Shown here in pieces: positions 34,867 to 42,672 of a stretch of 64,000 nt of DNA. Positions within the stretch are counted from its first letter, which is position 1. Each line of letters starts with the position of its first letter. The stretch is from an uncultured Acetatifactor sp. (GTDB lineage: Bacteria; Bacillota; Clostridia; Lachnospirales; Lachnospiraceae), in the NCBI GenBank assembly GCA_910584375.1, contig CAJUAH010000005.1:62001-126000 (forward strand), written 5' to 3'. A program made the translations under genes and the position numbers. The notes below the pieces were generated by a model that was given only the letters and a program-made list of their open reading frames with translations, searched no databases and was not told the DNA's origin.

Positions 34867-35628
34867 ATGATTGTTGAAAATGACTATCCGATTCTGGAAT
34901 ACAGTACCCAGCAGGATGCGGTGATCAATCCCGGCAAGGGGGAAGAGGCGTTTCCCCGTCTGTGCATTATGACTTTTTTTGGGGAAGTGATGGATTCCTT
35001 TCTGGAAAAATATCCCGGTCGGGTTATCGGGATTTATATCTCTGAGATGCGGCATTTTCCCGCGTATCGGATTACTTACAATGGAACGGAGATCTGTCTG
35101 ATACAGGCCGTGGTGGCCTCCGGCTCCATAGCCATGATGACGGATTGGCTGTACGGCAGGGGTGTGGAAGTGCTGCTGTGTTGTGGGGGCTGTGGCGTGC
35201 TGGCCGACATTCCGGCGGGGGATGTGATGATCCCTGTGCGGGCGCTGCGGGACGAGGGAGCCTCCTACAAATACCTGCCGCCCGCGAGATATATTGATCT
35301 GCAGGAAGAGCCTGTACGGATCTTTGAGGAAGTGCTGACAGAATATAAGATTCCATACATAGAATGCACTACCTGGACCACGGACGGCTTTTACCGGGAG
35401 ACCAGGGATATGGTGGAGCACCGGTTGAGGCAGGGCTGCCAGACCGTGGAGATGGAGTGCGCCACCATGGCGGCCATCGCCAGGTTTCGCAATAAGGTAT
35501 TTGGCCAACTGCTCTACAGCGGCGATATACTGGCAGGGGAGAATTATGACAACAGACAGTGGAACGGCAATACCCCGGCGCGGGAGAAACTCTTTCAGGT
35601 GACGCTGGAGTCGTTACTGCGGCTATGA
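34867..35628 (+). CDS. Nucleoside phosphorylase-like protein
   Basis: This 253-residue protein has the PNP/UDP-phosphorylase fold signature: VVASGSIAMMTDWLYGRG, LLCCGGCGVLADIPAGDVMI, and the late TVEMECATMAAIARF with the Met-Glu nucleoside-contact pair. It likely cleaves a nucleoside or a related N-ribosidic bond; the substrate is unknown. Of two in-frame ATGs at 34861 and 34867, the second has correct spacing from GGAGG. The cassette copy 2 begins just after it. Confidence 0.8.
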   Translation: MIVENDYPILEYSTQQDAVINPGKGEEAFPRLCIMTFFGEVMDSFLEKYPGRVIGIYISEMRHFPAYRITYNGTEICLIQAVVASGSIAMMTDWLYGRGVEVLLCCGGCGVLADIPAGDVMIPVRALRDEGASYKYLPPARYIDLQEEPVRIFEEVLTEYKIPYIECTTWTTDGFYRETRDMVEHRLRQGCQTVEMECATMAAIARFRNKVFGQLLYSGDILAGENYDNRQWNGNTPAREKLFQVTLESLLRL

Positions 35629-35649
35629 CTCATATTTTTTTAGTTTCCG

Positions 35650-35680
35650 TTGATTTTTGCCGAAGGATGTGGTATATAAT
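35650..35680 (+). promoter_or_regulatory. Promoter of Rpn cassette copy 2
   Basis: TTGATT (35650-35655), 19 nt and TATAAT (35675-35680), the same boxes and spacing as copy 1. Confidence 0.6.
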
Positions 35681-35693
35681 AATTGTGGGGATA

Positions 35694-35792
35694 CACTTTC
35701 CCGGATACGTCCGATATCCGAAAGTGATGCGTTAAATCTGGATGGCGCATGTCCCCGGACAGGAACTGCAAATACAATTCACCGGCAGTTCC
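35694..35792 (+). ncRNA. Structured leader RNA, copy 2
   Basis: The first hairpin (35694-35726) keeps the CACTTTC/GAAAGTG outer pairs and CGGATA/TATCCG inner stem. The second (35762-35792) is GGAACTGC / GCAGTTCC with a 15-nt loop, covarying with copy 1. Downstream the leader is nearly identical to copy 1, including CTGCCGTGGCAG just ahead of the Shine-Dalgarno. Confidence 0.55.
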
Positions 35793-35914
35793 GCAGTACT
35801 TCTGGTACGGCAGTAACAGGCCGTCTATATAAGCAAAACAGGCTCATTGTCCTTATTTTTCCCTTGTAAATATAGATCAACAACACTGCCGTGGCAGGGA
35901 AAGGGAGGAAAAGG

Positions 35915-36775
35915 ATGACATTTGAAGAAAAGAAAGAACGGGTGGAGGGCTTTCGCCCCATTGACGACGTATTCTTTGAGGTACTCGCCGACGACAGGGA
36001 GGTATGCCAGGAGATCCTGCGGACGATCCTGGAGGACAAAGCGCTGATCGTTGAGGAAGTGATTGTTCAGCGGAGCGTTAAGAACATCTACGGGCGGTCT
36101 GTAAGGCTGGACGCCCTGTGCGTCCTTGGGGACGGGGCAAAGTGCAATATAGAGGTGCAGCGAGCTCATTCTGACGATCACCTAAAGAGGGCGAGGTACA
36201 ATGCCGCGAGCATTGTCACTAAGAATACGGAGCCCGGCGAGCGTTTTGAGAATGTACCTCGGGTAATTATCGTGTATATATCAGAGAGGGATTTTCTGGG
36301 TTATGGGTGGACAATCTACCATATCGACAAGGTAATCCGGGAGAATGGGGAACCCATCGACGACGGTCTGCAGGAGGTATTTGTCAACACCTGCATAGAC
36401 GACGGGACGGATATAGCGGGTCTGATGCGGTGTTTCATGCAGCAGGAGGTGCACGATCCGCGCTTTCCCAAGCTGTCTTCCCGCGTGCATTACCTGAAAG
36501 AGCAGGAAGGAGGTGTGTCTGCGATGTGTGAGATTATGGAGAAATACATGGAGGAGGCAAAAGCCGCCGGAATCAAGGAGGGCAAGGAGGCCGGAATCAA
36601 GGAGGGCAAGGCCGCCGGGATGAGAGAGGGCAAGGTCGCCGGAATCAAGGAAGAAAAAAGGCAGGCAATATGCAGGATGATAAAAAAAGGATTTGATAAG
36701 CAGACTGTTTTGGATCTGGGCTATACGGAACTCGAATATGAGGAGGCCAGGGCATGCGGAGCCGCATCCGTGTAA
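35915..36775 (+). CDS. Rpn-family recombination-promoting nuclease (PD-(D/E)XK)
   Basis: The intact 286-residue copy starts MTFEEKKERVEGFRPIDDVF. The nuclease core is RLDALCVLGDGAKCNIEVQ (Asp ... Glu-x-Gln), followed by VPRVIIVYISERDFLGYG and HYLKEQEGGVSAMCEIMEKY. The C-terminal part holds four 8-residue repeats of GIKEGK type (36563-36658) and a tail RQAICRMIKKGFDKQTVLDL. Rpn/PDDEXK_2 proteins are DNA endonucleases linked to recombination and phage defence in enterics. The GGGAGGAAAAGG Shine-Dalgarno decides the ATG at 35915. Confidence 0.85.
   Translation: MTFEEKKERVEGFRPIDDVFFEVLADDREVCQEILRTILEDKALIVEEVIVQRSVKNIYGRSVRLDALCVLGDGAKCNIEVQRAHSDDHLKRARYNAASIVTKNTEPGERFENVPRVIIVYISERDFLGYGWTIYHIDKVIRENGEPIDDGLQEVFVNTCIDDGTDIAGLMRCFMQQEVHDPRFPKLSSRVHYLKEQEGGVSAMCEIMEKYMEEAKAAGIKEGKEAGIKEGKAAGMREGKVAGIKEEKRQAICRMIKKGFDKQTVLDLGYTELEYEEARACGAASV
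36524..36775 (+). other. Possible internal start within the Rpn gene
   Basis: Inside the nuclease gene an AAGGAGG (36507-36513) stands 10 nt before an in-frame ATG, which could give an 83-residue C-terminal protein (MCEIMEKYMEEAK plus repeats). The same site is kept in copy 1. The Shine-Dalgarno is partly dictated by the codons for Glu-Gly-Gly, so coincidence is possible. Confidence 0.4.
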
Positions 36776-37140
36776 TATTGACTGCCGTGCATTTGATCAT
36801 GTCGCGCAGCAAAACAGGACGGGACCCTTTATACGGCGGCAGACTGAAAGAACTGTAACATGATACATTATACAGAGACTGGGAAAGTTTTTCCGGTCTC
36901 TGTTTTGGTATATTCTGTATAAACGCCTGCTAATAATATGTGAAATATAAAAAATATGTAGAAATCCGTAATATTTTATGATAGACTTGAGTTCAGTGTA
37001 TTTTATAACAGCAAGGCTCGGACGATGCCCGGAGAATTTACGGACGCTTATGTCCGGAAATTCCTCTGCGTGACAGGGCAACGGGAGGGTCGTAGCGGAA
37101 TAAAAGTTTTGACGAACTTTAATTTTAGGAGGAAACTGCG
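36776..37140 (+). other. Spacer between the Rpn cassette and potA
   Basis: Apart from the cassette terminator, this 365-nt gap is AT-rich around 36900-37010 and then contains an imperfect hairpin at 37031-37065 (GGAGAATTTACGGAC against GTCCGGAAATTCC). A promoter for potA should lie here, but the candidate -10 boxes (TATGAT 36977-36982, TATAAC 37004-37009) lack good -35 partners. Confidence 0.4.
36872..36906 (+). terminator. Terminator of Rpn cassette copy 2
   Basis: ACAGAGACTGGGA pairs with TTCCGGTCTCTGT, followed by TTT. This matches the copy 1 terminator, with C-G in place of the U-G wobble there. Confidence 0.85.
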
Positions 37141-38589
37141 GTGAACCAAAGCGCACAATCGGAACATTTTCTGGAGTTTAAATCCCTGTGCCGTGCTTTT
37201 GAGGACGGTTTTGTGGCGGTGGACGATTTTAACCTTACCATAAAACAGGGGGAGTTTGTGACTTTTCTGGGGCCTTCCGGCTGCGGTAAGACTACGACTC
37301 TGCGTATGCTGGCTGGTTTTGACATGCCCAGCGGCGGCGAGATATTATTAAACGGCAGGGATATAACCAAGCTGCCGCCCAACGAGAGACCGATTAACAC
37401 GGTGTTCCAGCGCTATGCCCTGTTTCCCCATCTGAATATTTTCGATAATATAGCCTTTGGGCTGAAACTGAAAAAACTGCCCCGGGCAGAGGTGGTAAAA
37501 AAAGTAAAAAAAGCCCTGGAAATGGTGGATCTGGAAGGGTTTGAGACCCGGACCGTCCAGACCCTGTCCGGTGGGCAGCAGCAGCGTATTGCCATCGCCA
37601 GAGCCATCGTCAACGAGCCTCAGATCCTGCTGCTGGACGAGCCCCTGGGCGCGCTGGACCTTAAGATGCGCAAAGAGATGCAGTTGGAGCTGAAATCCAT
37701 GCATGACAAGCTGGGCATTACTTTTATCTATGTGACCCACGACCAGGAGGAAGCGCTGACCATGTCCGACAAGATTGTGGTCATGTCGGAGGGCAGAATA
37801 CAGCAGGTGGGCGAGCCGGAGGATATCTATAACGAGCCGAAAAACGCCTTTGTGGCGGACTTTATCGGGGAGAGCAATATCTTCAACGGCATTATGACCG
37901 GCAAATACAAGGTTCGTTTTTGCGGCGCGGAGTTCACCTGTGTGGACGACGTGGAGAACGGCACCATGATCGACGCGGTATTGCGTCCCGAAGATATCCA
38001 GATTACGCCTCCAGGAGAGGGGATTATTCAGGGGGAAGTGACCTCCGTGGTGTTTAAAGGCGTACATTATGAGATCACCGTGCAGTCCGGCAAAAATGAG
38101 ATCGTGATTCAGTCCACCCGCAAGGCCCAGGCGGGGAGCCGGGTGGGACTGACCGTTGACCCCGAGGGGATCCATATCATGATCGCCGAGAGCACGTTAA
38201 ACAAGATCGAGGTGGGCGTAAAAAGCGGTTATCAGTTGGATTTTCTGGACGGAGATCTGGATTTTGACATCACGCGGCTGCTCCCCGGTTCCCGTATGGA
38301 GGAGGGCGGTACTTTGGTGGATGCCCACGGGGATGAGGTGGAGGCACAGTCCCTGCGGGTGATCGTATCCATAAAGCCGGAAGATATTGTTATGAGTGAT
38401 GACGAAGAGGCAGGGATGGTGAAGGGACATATCATCAACCTGATCTACAAGGGCGATCATTACCGTTACATAGTCCGGACGGACGAGGATGAAGACTTTA
38501 TCGTGCATGACGAGTATCTGTGGAACATGGACGACTATGTGAGTCTGATCATACCCAAAGACAAGCTGCAGTTCGCGTTGAAAAAGTAG
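37141..38589 (+). CDS. potA: Polyamine ABC transporter ATP-binding protein
   Basis: PotA energises spermidine/putrescine import at the inner face of the membrane. Walker A is GPSGCGKTTTLRM, the signature LSGGQQQRIAIARA, Walker B LLLDEPLGALD, and the switch His is in YVTHDQEEAL. At 482 residues it is about 110 longer than usual. The extra C-terminal part (about 390-482) carries a second KPEDIVMSDDE / YKGDHYRYIVR segment that echoes the first RPEDIQITPPG / FKGVHYEITVQ, so the TOBE-type domain seems duplicated. Start is GTG with GGAGG ahead. It is first of potABCD. Confidence 0.94.
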   Translation: MNQSAQSEHFLEFKSLCRAFEDGFVAVDDFNLTIKQGEFVTFLGPSGCGKTTTLRMLAGFDMPSGGEILLNGRDITKLPPNERPINTVFQRYALFPHLNIFDNIAFGLKLKKLPRAEVVKKVKKALEMVDLEGFETRTVQTLSGGQQQRIAIARAIVNEPQILLLDEPLGALDLKMRKEMQLELKSMHDKLGITFIYVTHDQEEALTMSDKIVVMSEGRIQQVGEPEDIYNEPKNAFVADFIGESNIFNGIMTGKYKVRFCGAEFTCVDDVENGTMIDAVLRPEDIQITPPGEGIIQGEVTSVVFKGVHYEITVQSGKNEIVIQSTRKAQAGSRVGLTVDPEGIHIMIAESTLNKIEVGVKSGYQLDFLDGDLDFDITRLLPGSRMEEGGTLVDAHGDEVEAQSLRVIVSIKPEDIVMSDDEEAGMVKGHIINLIYKGDHYRYIVRTDEDEDFIVHDEYLWNMDDYVSLIIPKDKLQFALKK

Positions 38590-38607
38590 CGGCACGGAGG
38601 TAGAGAT

Positions 38608-39408
38608 ATGGGTGTATTACGTTTTTCCAGAAAACAGCTCTGCATTCCTTATGCAGTGTTTTTGCTCTGCTTTGTGGCGGCGCCGCTTCTGGTCATTATA
38701 TATTATGCGTTTACCAATGGGGAGGGGCAGTTTACCCTGGGCAATCTGACAGGATTTTTTACCAGCCCTTATACAATAGGAACGCTGGCTTACAGTTTTG
38801 CCATAGCGGTGGTGACCACCTGCGTATGTCTGTTGCTGGCGTATCCCATCGCCTATATTCTGGCAAGGAGTAAGTGGAAGAGCAGGGCGGTGATCGTTGT
38901 GATGTTCGTCATGCCCATGTGGATCAACTTTACGCTGCGGATCACGGCGCTGAAGGAAATATTAACACTGATCGAGGGGAATCTGGCGTTTCATCCCTTT
39001 TTGAATACCATCATCGGTATGACTTATGACTTTTTGCCTTTTATGATCCTGCCCATGTACACCACGCTGCTGAAACTGGACAAGAGTCTGCTGGAGGCGG
39101 CGGCGGATCTGGGAGCCAGCCCGTTTCAGGTATTCTGCAAGGTGACGCTGCCCCTGTCCGTGCCGGGAATCATCAGCGGCGTGGTCATGGTGTTTCTGCC
39201 GTCCATGACCAATTATGTGGTGCTGGATATGCTGTACAACAGCACTTATATCATGGGCAGTCTGATCGGCAGCTTTTTCAGCGCTTACGACTGGCATAAC
39301 GGTTCGATGATCGCGCTGATCCTGCTGCTCATCATTCTGGTGTTCACTCTGGTCACGGACCGCTACGCGGAGGAGGATACCGGAAACAGAGGAGGTGCGC
39401 TGCTATGA
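38608..39408 (+). CDS. potB: Polyamine ABC transporter permease
   Basis: The 266-residue integral membrane protein has about six helices and the permease EAA loop (LLEAAADLGASPFQVFCKVTLP), the site contacting PotA. The N-terminal helix IPYAVFLLCFVAAPLLVII follows a short cytoplasmic stretch. GGAGG precedes the ATG. Its stop overlaps the potC start in ATGA. Confidence 0.94.
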   Translation: MGVLRFSRKQLCIPYAVFLLCFVAAPLLVIIYYAFTNGEGQFTLGNLTGFFTSPYTIGTLAYSFAIAVVTTCVCLLLAYPIAYILARSKWKSRAVIVVMFVMPMWINFTLRITALKEILTLIEGNLAFHPFLNTIIGMTYDFLPFMILPMYTTLLKLDKSLLEAAADLGASPFQVFCKVTLPLSVPGIISGVVMVFLPSMTNYVVLDMLYNSTYIMGSLIGSFFSAYDWHNGSMIALILLLIILVFTLVTDRYAEEDTGNRGGALL

Positions 39409-40205
39409 GAAAGGATCTGCCGGGGAAAATTTTTATCGGTGTGATGCTGCTATTGTTGTATCTGCCCATATTGGTACTGGCCTTTTACAGTTTCACCACC
39501 TCTGCCAATATCGGTTCCGTTCATGGATTTACCATGGACAATTATATCAATTTATTTTCCAATGAGGAGCTCAGGAGTATGATCCTGGGCACGGTGCTGC
39601 TGGCTGTCGGTTCTTCTTTTCTGGCCGCGGTGCTGGGTACGCTGGGAGCCATAGGGGCATTTTATTCCAAAAAAATGACCAGGAATTTTGTGGGCGTCAT
39701 GAATCAGGTTCCGGTTATAAACGCGGATGTGGTGACAGGCTTTTCCGTATGTATCATGCTGGTGGTGGTGCTGGGGGTGGATAAGAGTACCTATGTGCCG
39801 CTGGTGATCGGACATGTGGTATTGTCTGCTCCTTTTGTCTATCTGTCGGTGGTGCCAAAGTTAAAGCAGATGGATGCCAGTCTGTATGAGGCGGCCATGG
39901 ATCTGGGGGCAACTCCCAGACAGGCGCTTACAAAAGTAGTACTGCCCCAGATCCAGCCGGGTATCCTGTCCGGTTTTGCTCTGGCGGTGACACTGTCCCT
40001 GGATGACTATTTTATTGCCAGTTATACCAAACCCGCCACTTTTGACACCATCAGCACTTATGTGGTGAACGCGACAAAGGGCTCCCAGACAGAGATTAAG
40101 ACGGCGCTGTGGGCGCTGTCCACGCTGATTTTTCTCATTGTGGTGCTGGCGGTGGCGCTGATGAATCTGCGGAGCGGAAAGGAGGGCAGTAAATTTGAAG
40201 GTTAG
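39405..40205 (+). CDS. potC: Polyamine ABC transporter permease
   Basis: The second permease, also 266 residues, has the EAA loop LYEAAMDLGATPRQALTKVVLP and the typical FTMDNYINLFSNEELR extracellular loop. It pairs with PotB to form the channel. It overlaps potB by 4 nt and potD by 11 nt, so the whole set is translationally coupled. Confidence 0.94.
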   Translation: MRKDLPGKIFIGVMLLLLYLPILVLAFYSFTTSANIGSVHGFTMDNYINLFSNEELRSMILGTVLLAVGSSFLAAVLGTLGAIGAFYSKKMTRNFVGVMNQVPVINADVVTGFSVCIMLVVVLGVDKSTYVPLVIGHVVLSAPFVYLSVVPKLKQMDASLYEAAMDLGATPRQALTKVVLPQIQPGILSGFALAVTLSLDDYFIASYTKPATFDTISTYVVNATKGSQTEIKTALWALSTLIFLIVVLAVALMNLRSGKEGSKFEG

Positions 40206-41697
40206 AAGAGTACGTGTGCCGGCACTGTGTCTGACCGGGGCTGTCCTTCTGGGTCTGGCCGGGCCCTGGGGGGGGCAGGCACAGGCCAGGGAGGAGACGA
40301 TCACCCTCCGGGTCTGCAACTGGGAAGAATATATCGACCTGGGAGACTGGGACGAAGAGGAGAGGATCGAACTGGACAACGGCGTGGAGATCTTTGGAGA
40401 GAACGCCCTGTATGATGAGTTTGAGGACTGGTATTACGAGACTTACGGTAAAAGGGTGCAGGTAGAGTATTCCTGTTTTGGCACCAACGAAGATCTGTAT
40501 AACCAGTTGACTCTGGGAGATACCTACGACCTGGTCTGTCCCTCCGATTATATGATCATGAAACTGATGGCGGAAGGCGCGCTGGAACCCTACTCCGAGT
40601 CCTTTTTTGACAGGGAGGATGAGGAGAATTATTATGCGAGGTGTGTGTCGCCATATATTGCGGACGTTTTTGAGGAAAATGAAATAAACGGAGAGAGTTG
40701 GAGCCGTTACGCTGCAGGCTACATGTGGGGAGTGACCGGGGTATTATACAATCCGGAGCTGATGACCCTGGAGGAAGCATCTACCTGGGCGGTGTTTGAC
40801 AATCCGGATTTTTATCGTCAGATCACGCTTAAGGACAATGTGCGCGATACCTATTTCTCCACATTGGGTTATCTGCGGCAGGAGCAGTTGATGGATGAGG
40901 CCTTTCTGGCGGACGCGGAGTATCAGGAAAAACTGGGCGATATGATGAACGATGTATCCCCTGAGACCATCGACGAGGTGGAAGAACTGTTGGGGCGCAT
41001 CATGGGAAATATCTACGCCCTGGAGACAGACAGCGGCAAGGCGGATATGGTGACAGGCAAGATCGCCGCCAACTATCAATGGTCGGGAGACGCGGTATAC
41101 GCCATGGATCAGGCCGAGGAGGACGACGTGTATCTGCAGTTCGCGGTGCCCAGAGAATGCACCAACCTCTGGTTTGACGGATGGGTCATGCTGAGAGCCG
41201 GCATCGGGGAGGATATGGAGAAAAAGCAGGCGGCGGAGGCCTTCGTCAACTTTTTATCCAGACCGGAGAACGCGGTGCGGAATATGTACTACATCGGTTA
41301 TACTTCGGCGATCTCCGGAGGGGAGGACGATACGGTCTTTTCCTATTTGGAATGGTGTTATGGCGCGGAGGAGGACGAGGAGGATACGGTGGCCTACCCT
41401 GTGGGATATTTCTTTGGCGGGGACAATGCGGATGAGGACTATATCGTTCATACGTCGCAGGAACAGGTGGGGCGTCAGTTGTATACCCAGTATCCGTCCC
41501 AGGAGGTCATATCCCGGGCGGCAGTTATGGGGTACTTTGACGAGGAGCAGACCCGCGATATCAATCAGATGTGGATCAATATCCGGTGTCTGGACGTGAG
41601 GGAGATTCCCCTGTGGTGCGTACTGTTGACTCTGTGCATTGTTGCCGCAGCGGGGGCGGCGGCCGTTCTGCGCAAGAAAAATCACTATTGTGGGTAA
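40195..41697 (+). CDS. potD: Polyamine-binding protein with C-terminal membrane anchor
   Basis: PotD captures spermidine/putrescine outside the cell. A signal peptide (about 1-31, ending GGQAQA) lacks a lipobox cysteine. The binding domain starts TLRVCNWEEYIDLGDW and includes YSCFGTNEDLYNQLTLGDTYDL. A hydrophobic helix, CVLLTLCIVAAAGAAAVL (about 475-492), followed by RKKNHYCG, suggests that a C-terminal transmembrane anchor replaces the usual lipid. At 500 residues it is much longer than classical PotD (about 350). Start is TTG at 40195, inside the end of potC, with GGAGGG ahead. Confidence 0.9.
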   Translation: MKVRRVRVPALCLTGAVLLGLAGPWGGQAQAREETITLRVCNWEEYIDLGDWDEEERIELDNGVEIFGENALYDEFEDWYYETYGKRVQVEYSCFGTNEDLYNQLTLGDTYDLVCPSDYMIMKLMAEGALEPYSESFFDREDEENYYARCVSPYIADVFEENEINGESWSRYAAGYMWGVTGVLYNPELMTLEEASTWAVFDNPDFYRQITLKDNVRDTYFSTLGYLRQEQLMDEAFLADAEYQEKLGDMMNDVSPETIDEVEELLGRIMGNIYALETDSGKADMVTGKIAANYQWSGDAVYAMDQAEEDDVYLQFAVPRECTNLWFDGWVMLRAGIGEDMEKKQAAEAFVNFLSRPENAVRNMYYIGYTSAISGGEDDTVFSYLEWCYGAEEDEEDTVAYPVGYFFGGDNADEDYIVHTSQEQVGRQLYTQYPSQEVISRAAVMGYFDEEQTRDINQMWINIRCLDVREIPLWCVLLTLCIVAAAGAAAVLRKKNHYCG

Positions 41698-41704
41698 AAA
41701 CCTG

Positions 41705-41733
41705 TTGACAAACAGGGTACACTTATGTATAAT
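41705..41733 (+). promoter_or_regulatory. Consensus sigma-A promoter for yceD-rpmF
   Basis: TTGACA (41705-41710), 17 nt and TATAAT (41728-41733) match the sigma-A consensus perfectly. The -35 lies within an inverted repeat, CCTGTT-GACA-AACAGG (41701-41716), which could be an operator. Confidence 0.9.
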
Positions 41734-41782
41734 GAGTCAGTGTGTGACAAGGATCGCACGAATATTATGCACAGGAGTCGCT

Positions 41783-42298
41783 ATGTTCATTCATTTATCC
41801 GATGTGTTTACATCCGAGGGCAAGCGTCTGGATGCGGAGACCGAGCTTGAGATGACATGCTTTGACAATGGGCTGGAGCGTTTTGAGATTGTGGAAAAAT
41901 CTCCCGTCTGCGTAAGCGTTGAACATCTGGAGACGGGTAAAGCTCTGCTGAAGGCCAATCTGCAACTGACATTGCGTGCAGCCTGCGACAGATGCCTGGC
42001 GGAAGTGCCGGTGACGCTTTCACTGCATTCCGAGAGAACGGTATATTCCCCGGAAATGGCAGAAAGTGCGGAGGATGAGGACGATCAGATATTTGTAGAC
42101 GGATATGAGCTGGACGTGGAGGCTTTGGCGCATGATATGATAATCGGTAACTGGCCTGCGAAGATTCTGTGCCGGGAGGATTGTAAGGGCATATGCCCGG
42201 TATGCGGACAGAATCGCAATGTGAGGGACTGCGGATGTGACACTTTTGTTCCGGACCCACGAATGGCAGTGATACAGGATATATTTAACGCAAAATGA
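41783..42298 (+). CDS. YceD/DUF177 family protein
   Basis: This 171-residue protein has the conserved Cys core CDRCLAEVPVTL and the C-terminal CREDCKGICPVCGQNRN motif typical of DUF177, encoded ahead of rpmF across bacteria. Members are linked to 23S rRNA and ribosome assembly. The open frame extends back to 41639, before the promoter, so the ATG at 41783 (MFIHLSDVF) with AGGAG upstream is the true start. rpmF follows after 56 nt. Confidence 0.92.
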   Translation: MFIHLSDVFTSEGKRLDAETELEMTCFDNGLERFEIVEKSPVCVSVEHLETGKALLKANLQLTLRAACDRCLAEVPVTLSLHSERTVYSPEMAESAEDEDDQIFVDGYELDVEALAHDMIIGNWPAKILCREDCKGICPVCGQNRNVRDCGCDTFVPDPRMAVIQDIFNAK

Positions 42299-42354
42299 AA
42301 ACAGCATCTGCAGCCCAGCGCCCAGATGTGGAACTTTATTAAGGAGGTGTAACC

Positions 42355-42534
42355 ATGTCTATTTGTCCTAAGAATAAATCTTCCAGAGGCAGGAGAGATC
42401 AGAGAAGAGCGAATTGGAAGATGAGCGCTCCCGCTCTGGTAAAATGCAGCAAGTGCGGCGCATTGATGATGCCCCACAGAGTATGTAAGGCTTGCGGTTC
42501 TTACAACAAGAAACAGGTTGTGGATGTTGAGTAG
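42355..42534 (+). CDS. rpmF: 50S ribosomal protein L32
   Basis: This 59-residue protein starts MSICPKNKSSRGRRDQRRAN. It carries the four-cysteine zinc motif CSKCGALMMPHRVCKACG, so it is the C+ zinc-binding form. AAGGAGG precedes the ATG. The upstream yceD gene and the downstream plsX-acpP-rnc set form the widely conserved order. A terminator follows 20 nt later. Confidence 0.97.
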   Translation: MSICPKNKSSRGRRDQRRANWKMSAPALVKCSKCGALMMPHRVCKACGSYNKKQVVDVE

Positions 42535-42555
42535 TGGAATCCCTTATGAAACCTG

Positions 42556-42586
42556 AGACTTCTCCGTGCGCGGGGGAGTCTTTTTT
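42556..42586 (+). terminator. Terminator after rpmF
   Basis: AGACTTCTCC pairs with GGGGGAGTCT over a 6-nt loop and is followed by TTTTT. It separates yceD-rpmF from the plsX transcript, which has its own promoter. Confidence 0.85.
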
Positions 42587-42598
42587 GTGATTTCACGC

Positions 42599-42627
42599 TT
42601 GATTTTTGCAGGCCGTTTTAGTATAGT
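42599..42627 (+). promoter_or_regulatory. Promoter of the plsX operon
   Basis: TTGATT (42599-42604), 17 nt and TATAGT (42622-42627), placed 46 nt before the plsX ATG and just after the rpmF terminator. No FapR-like operator was obvious. Confidence 0.75.
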
Positions 42628-42672
42628 AGATGTGTATTGTGTACTGAAACTCTAAATAGGAGGAGATGGCAG

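Larger units (their letters stand above)
35640..36906 (+). repeat. Duplicated Rpn cassette, copy 2 (intact)
   Basis: Direct repeat of 32098-33367 with full-length nuclease gene. The two copies flank a pseudogene, a P-loop protein and a nucleoside phosphorylase-like gene; recombination between them would remove about 3.5 kb. Confidence 0.9.
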
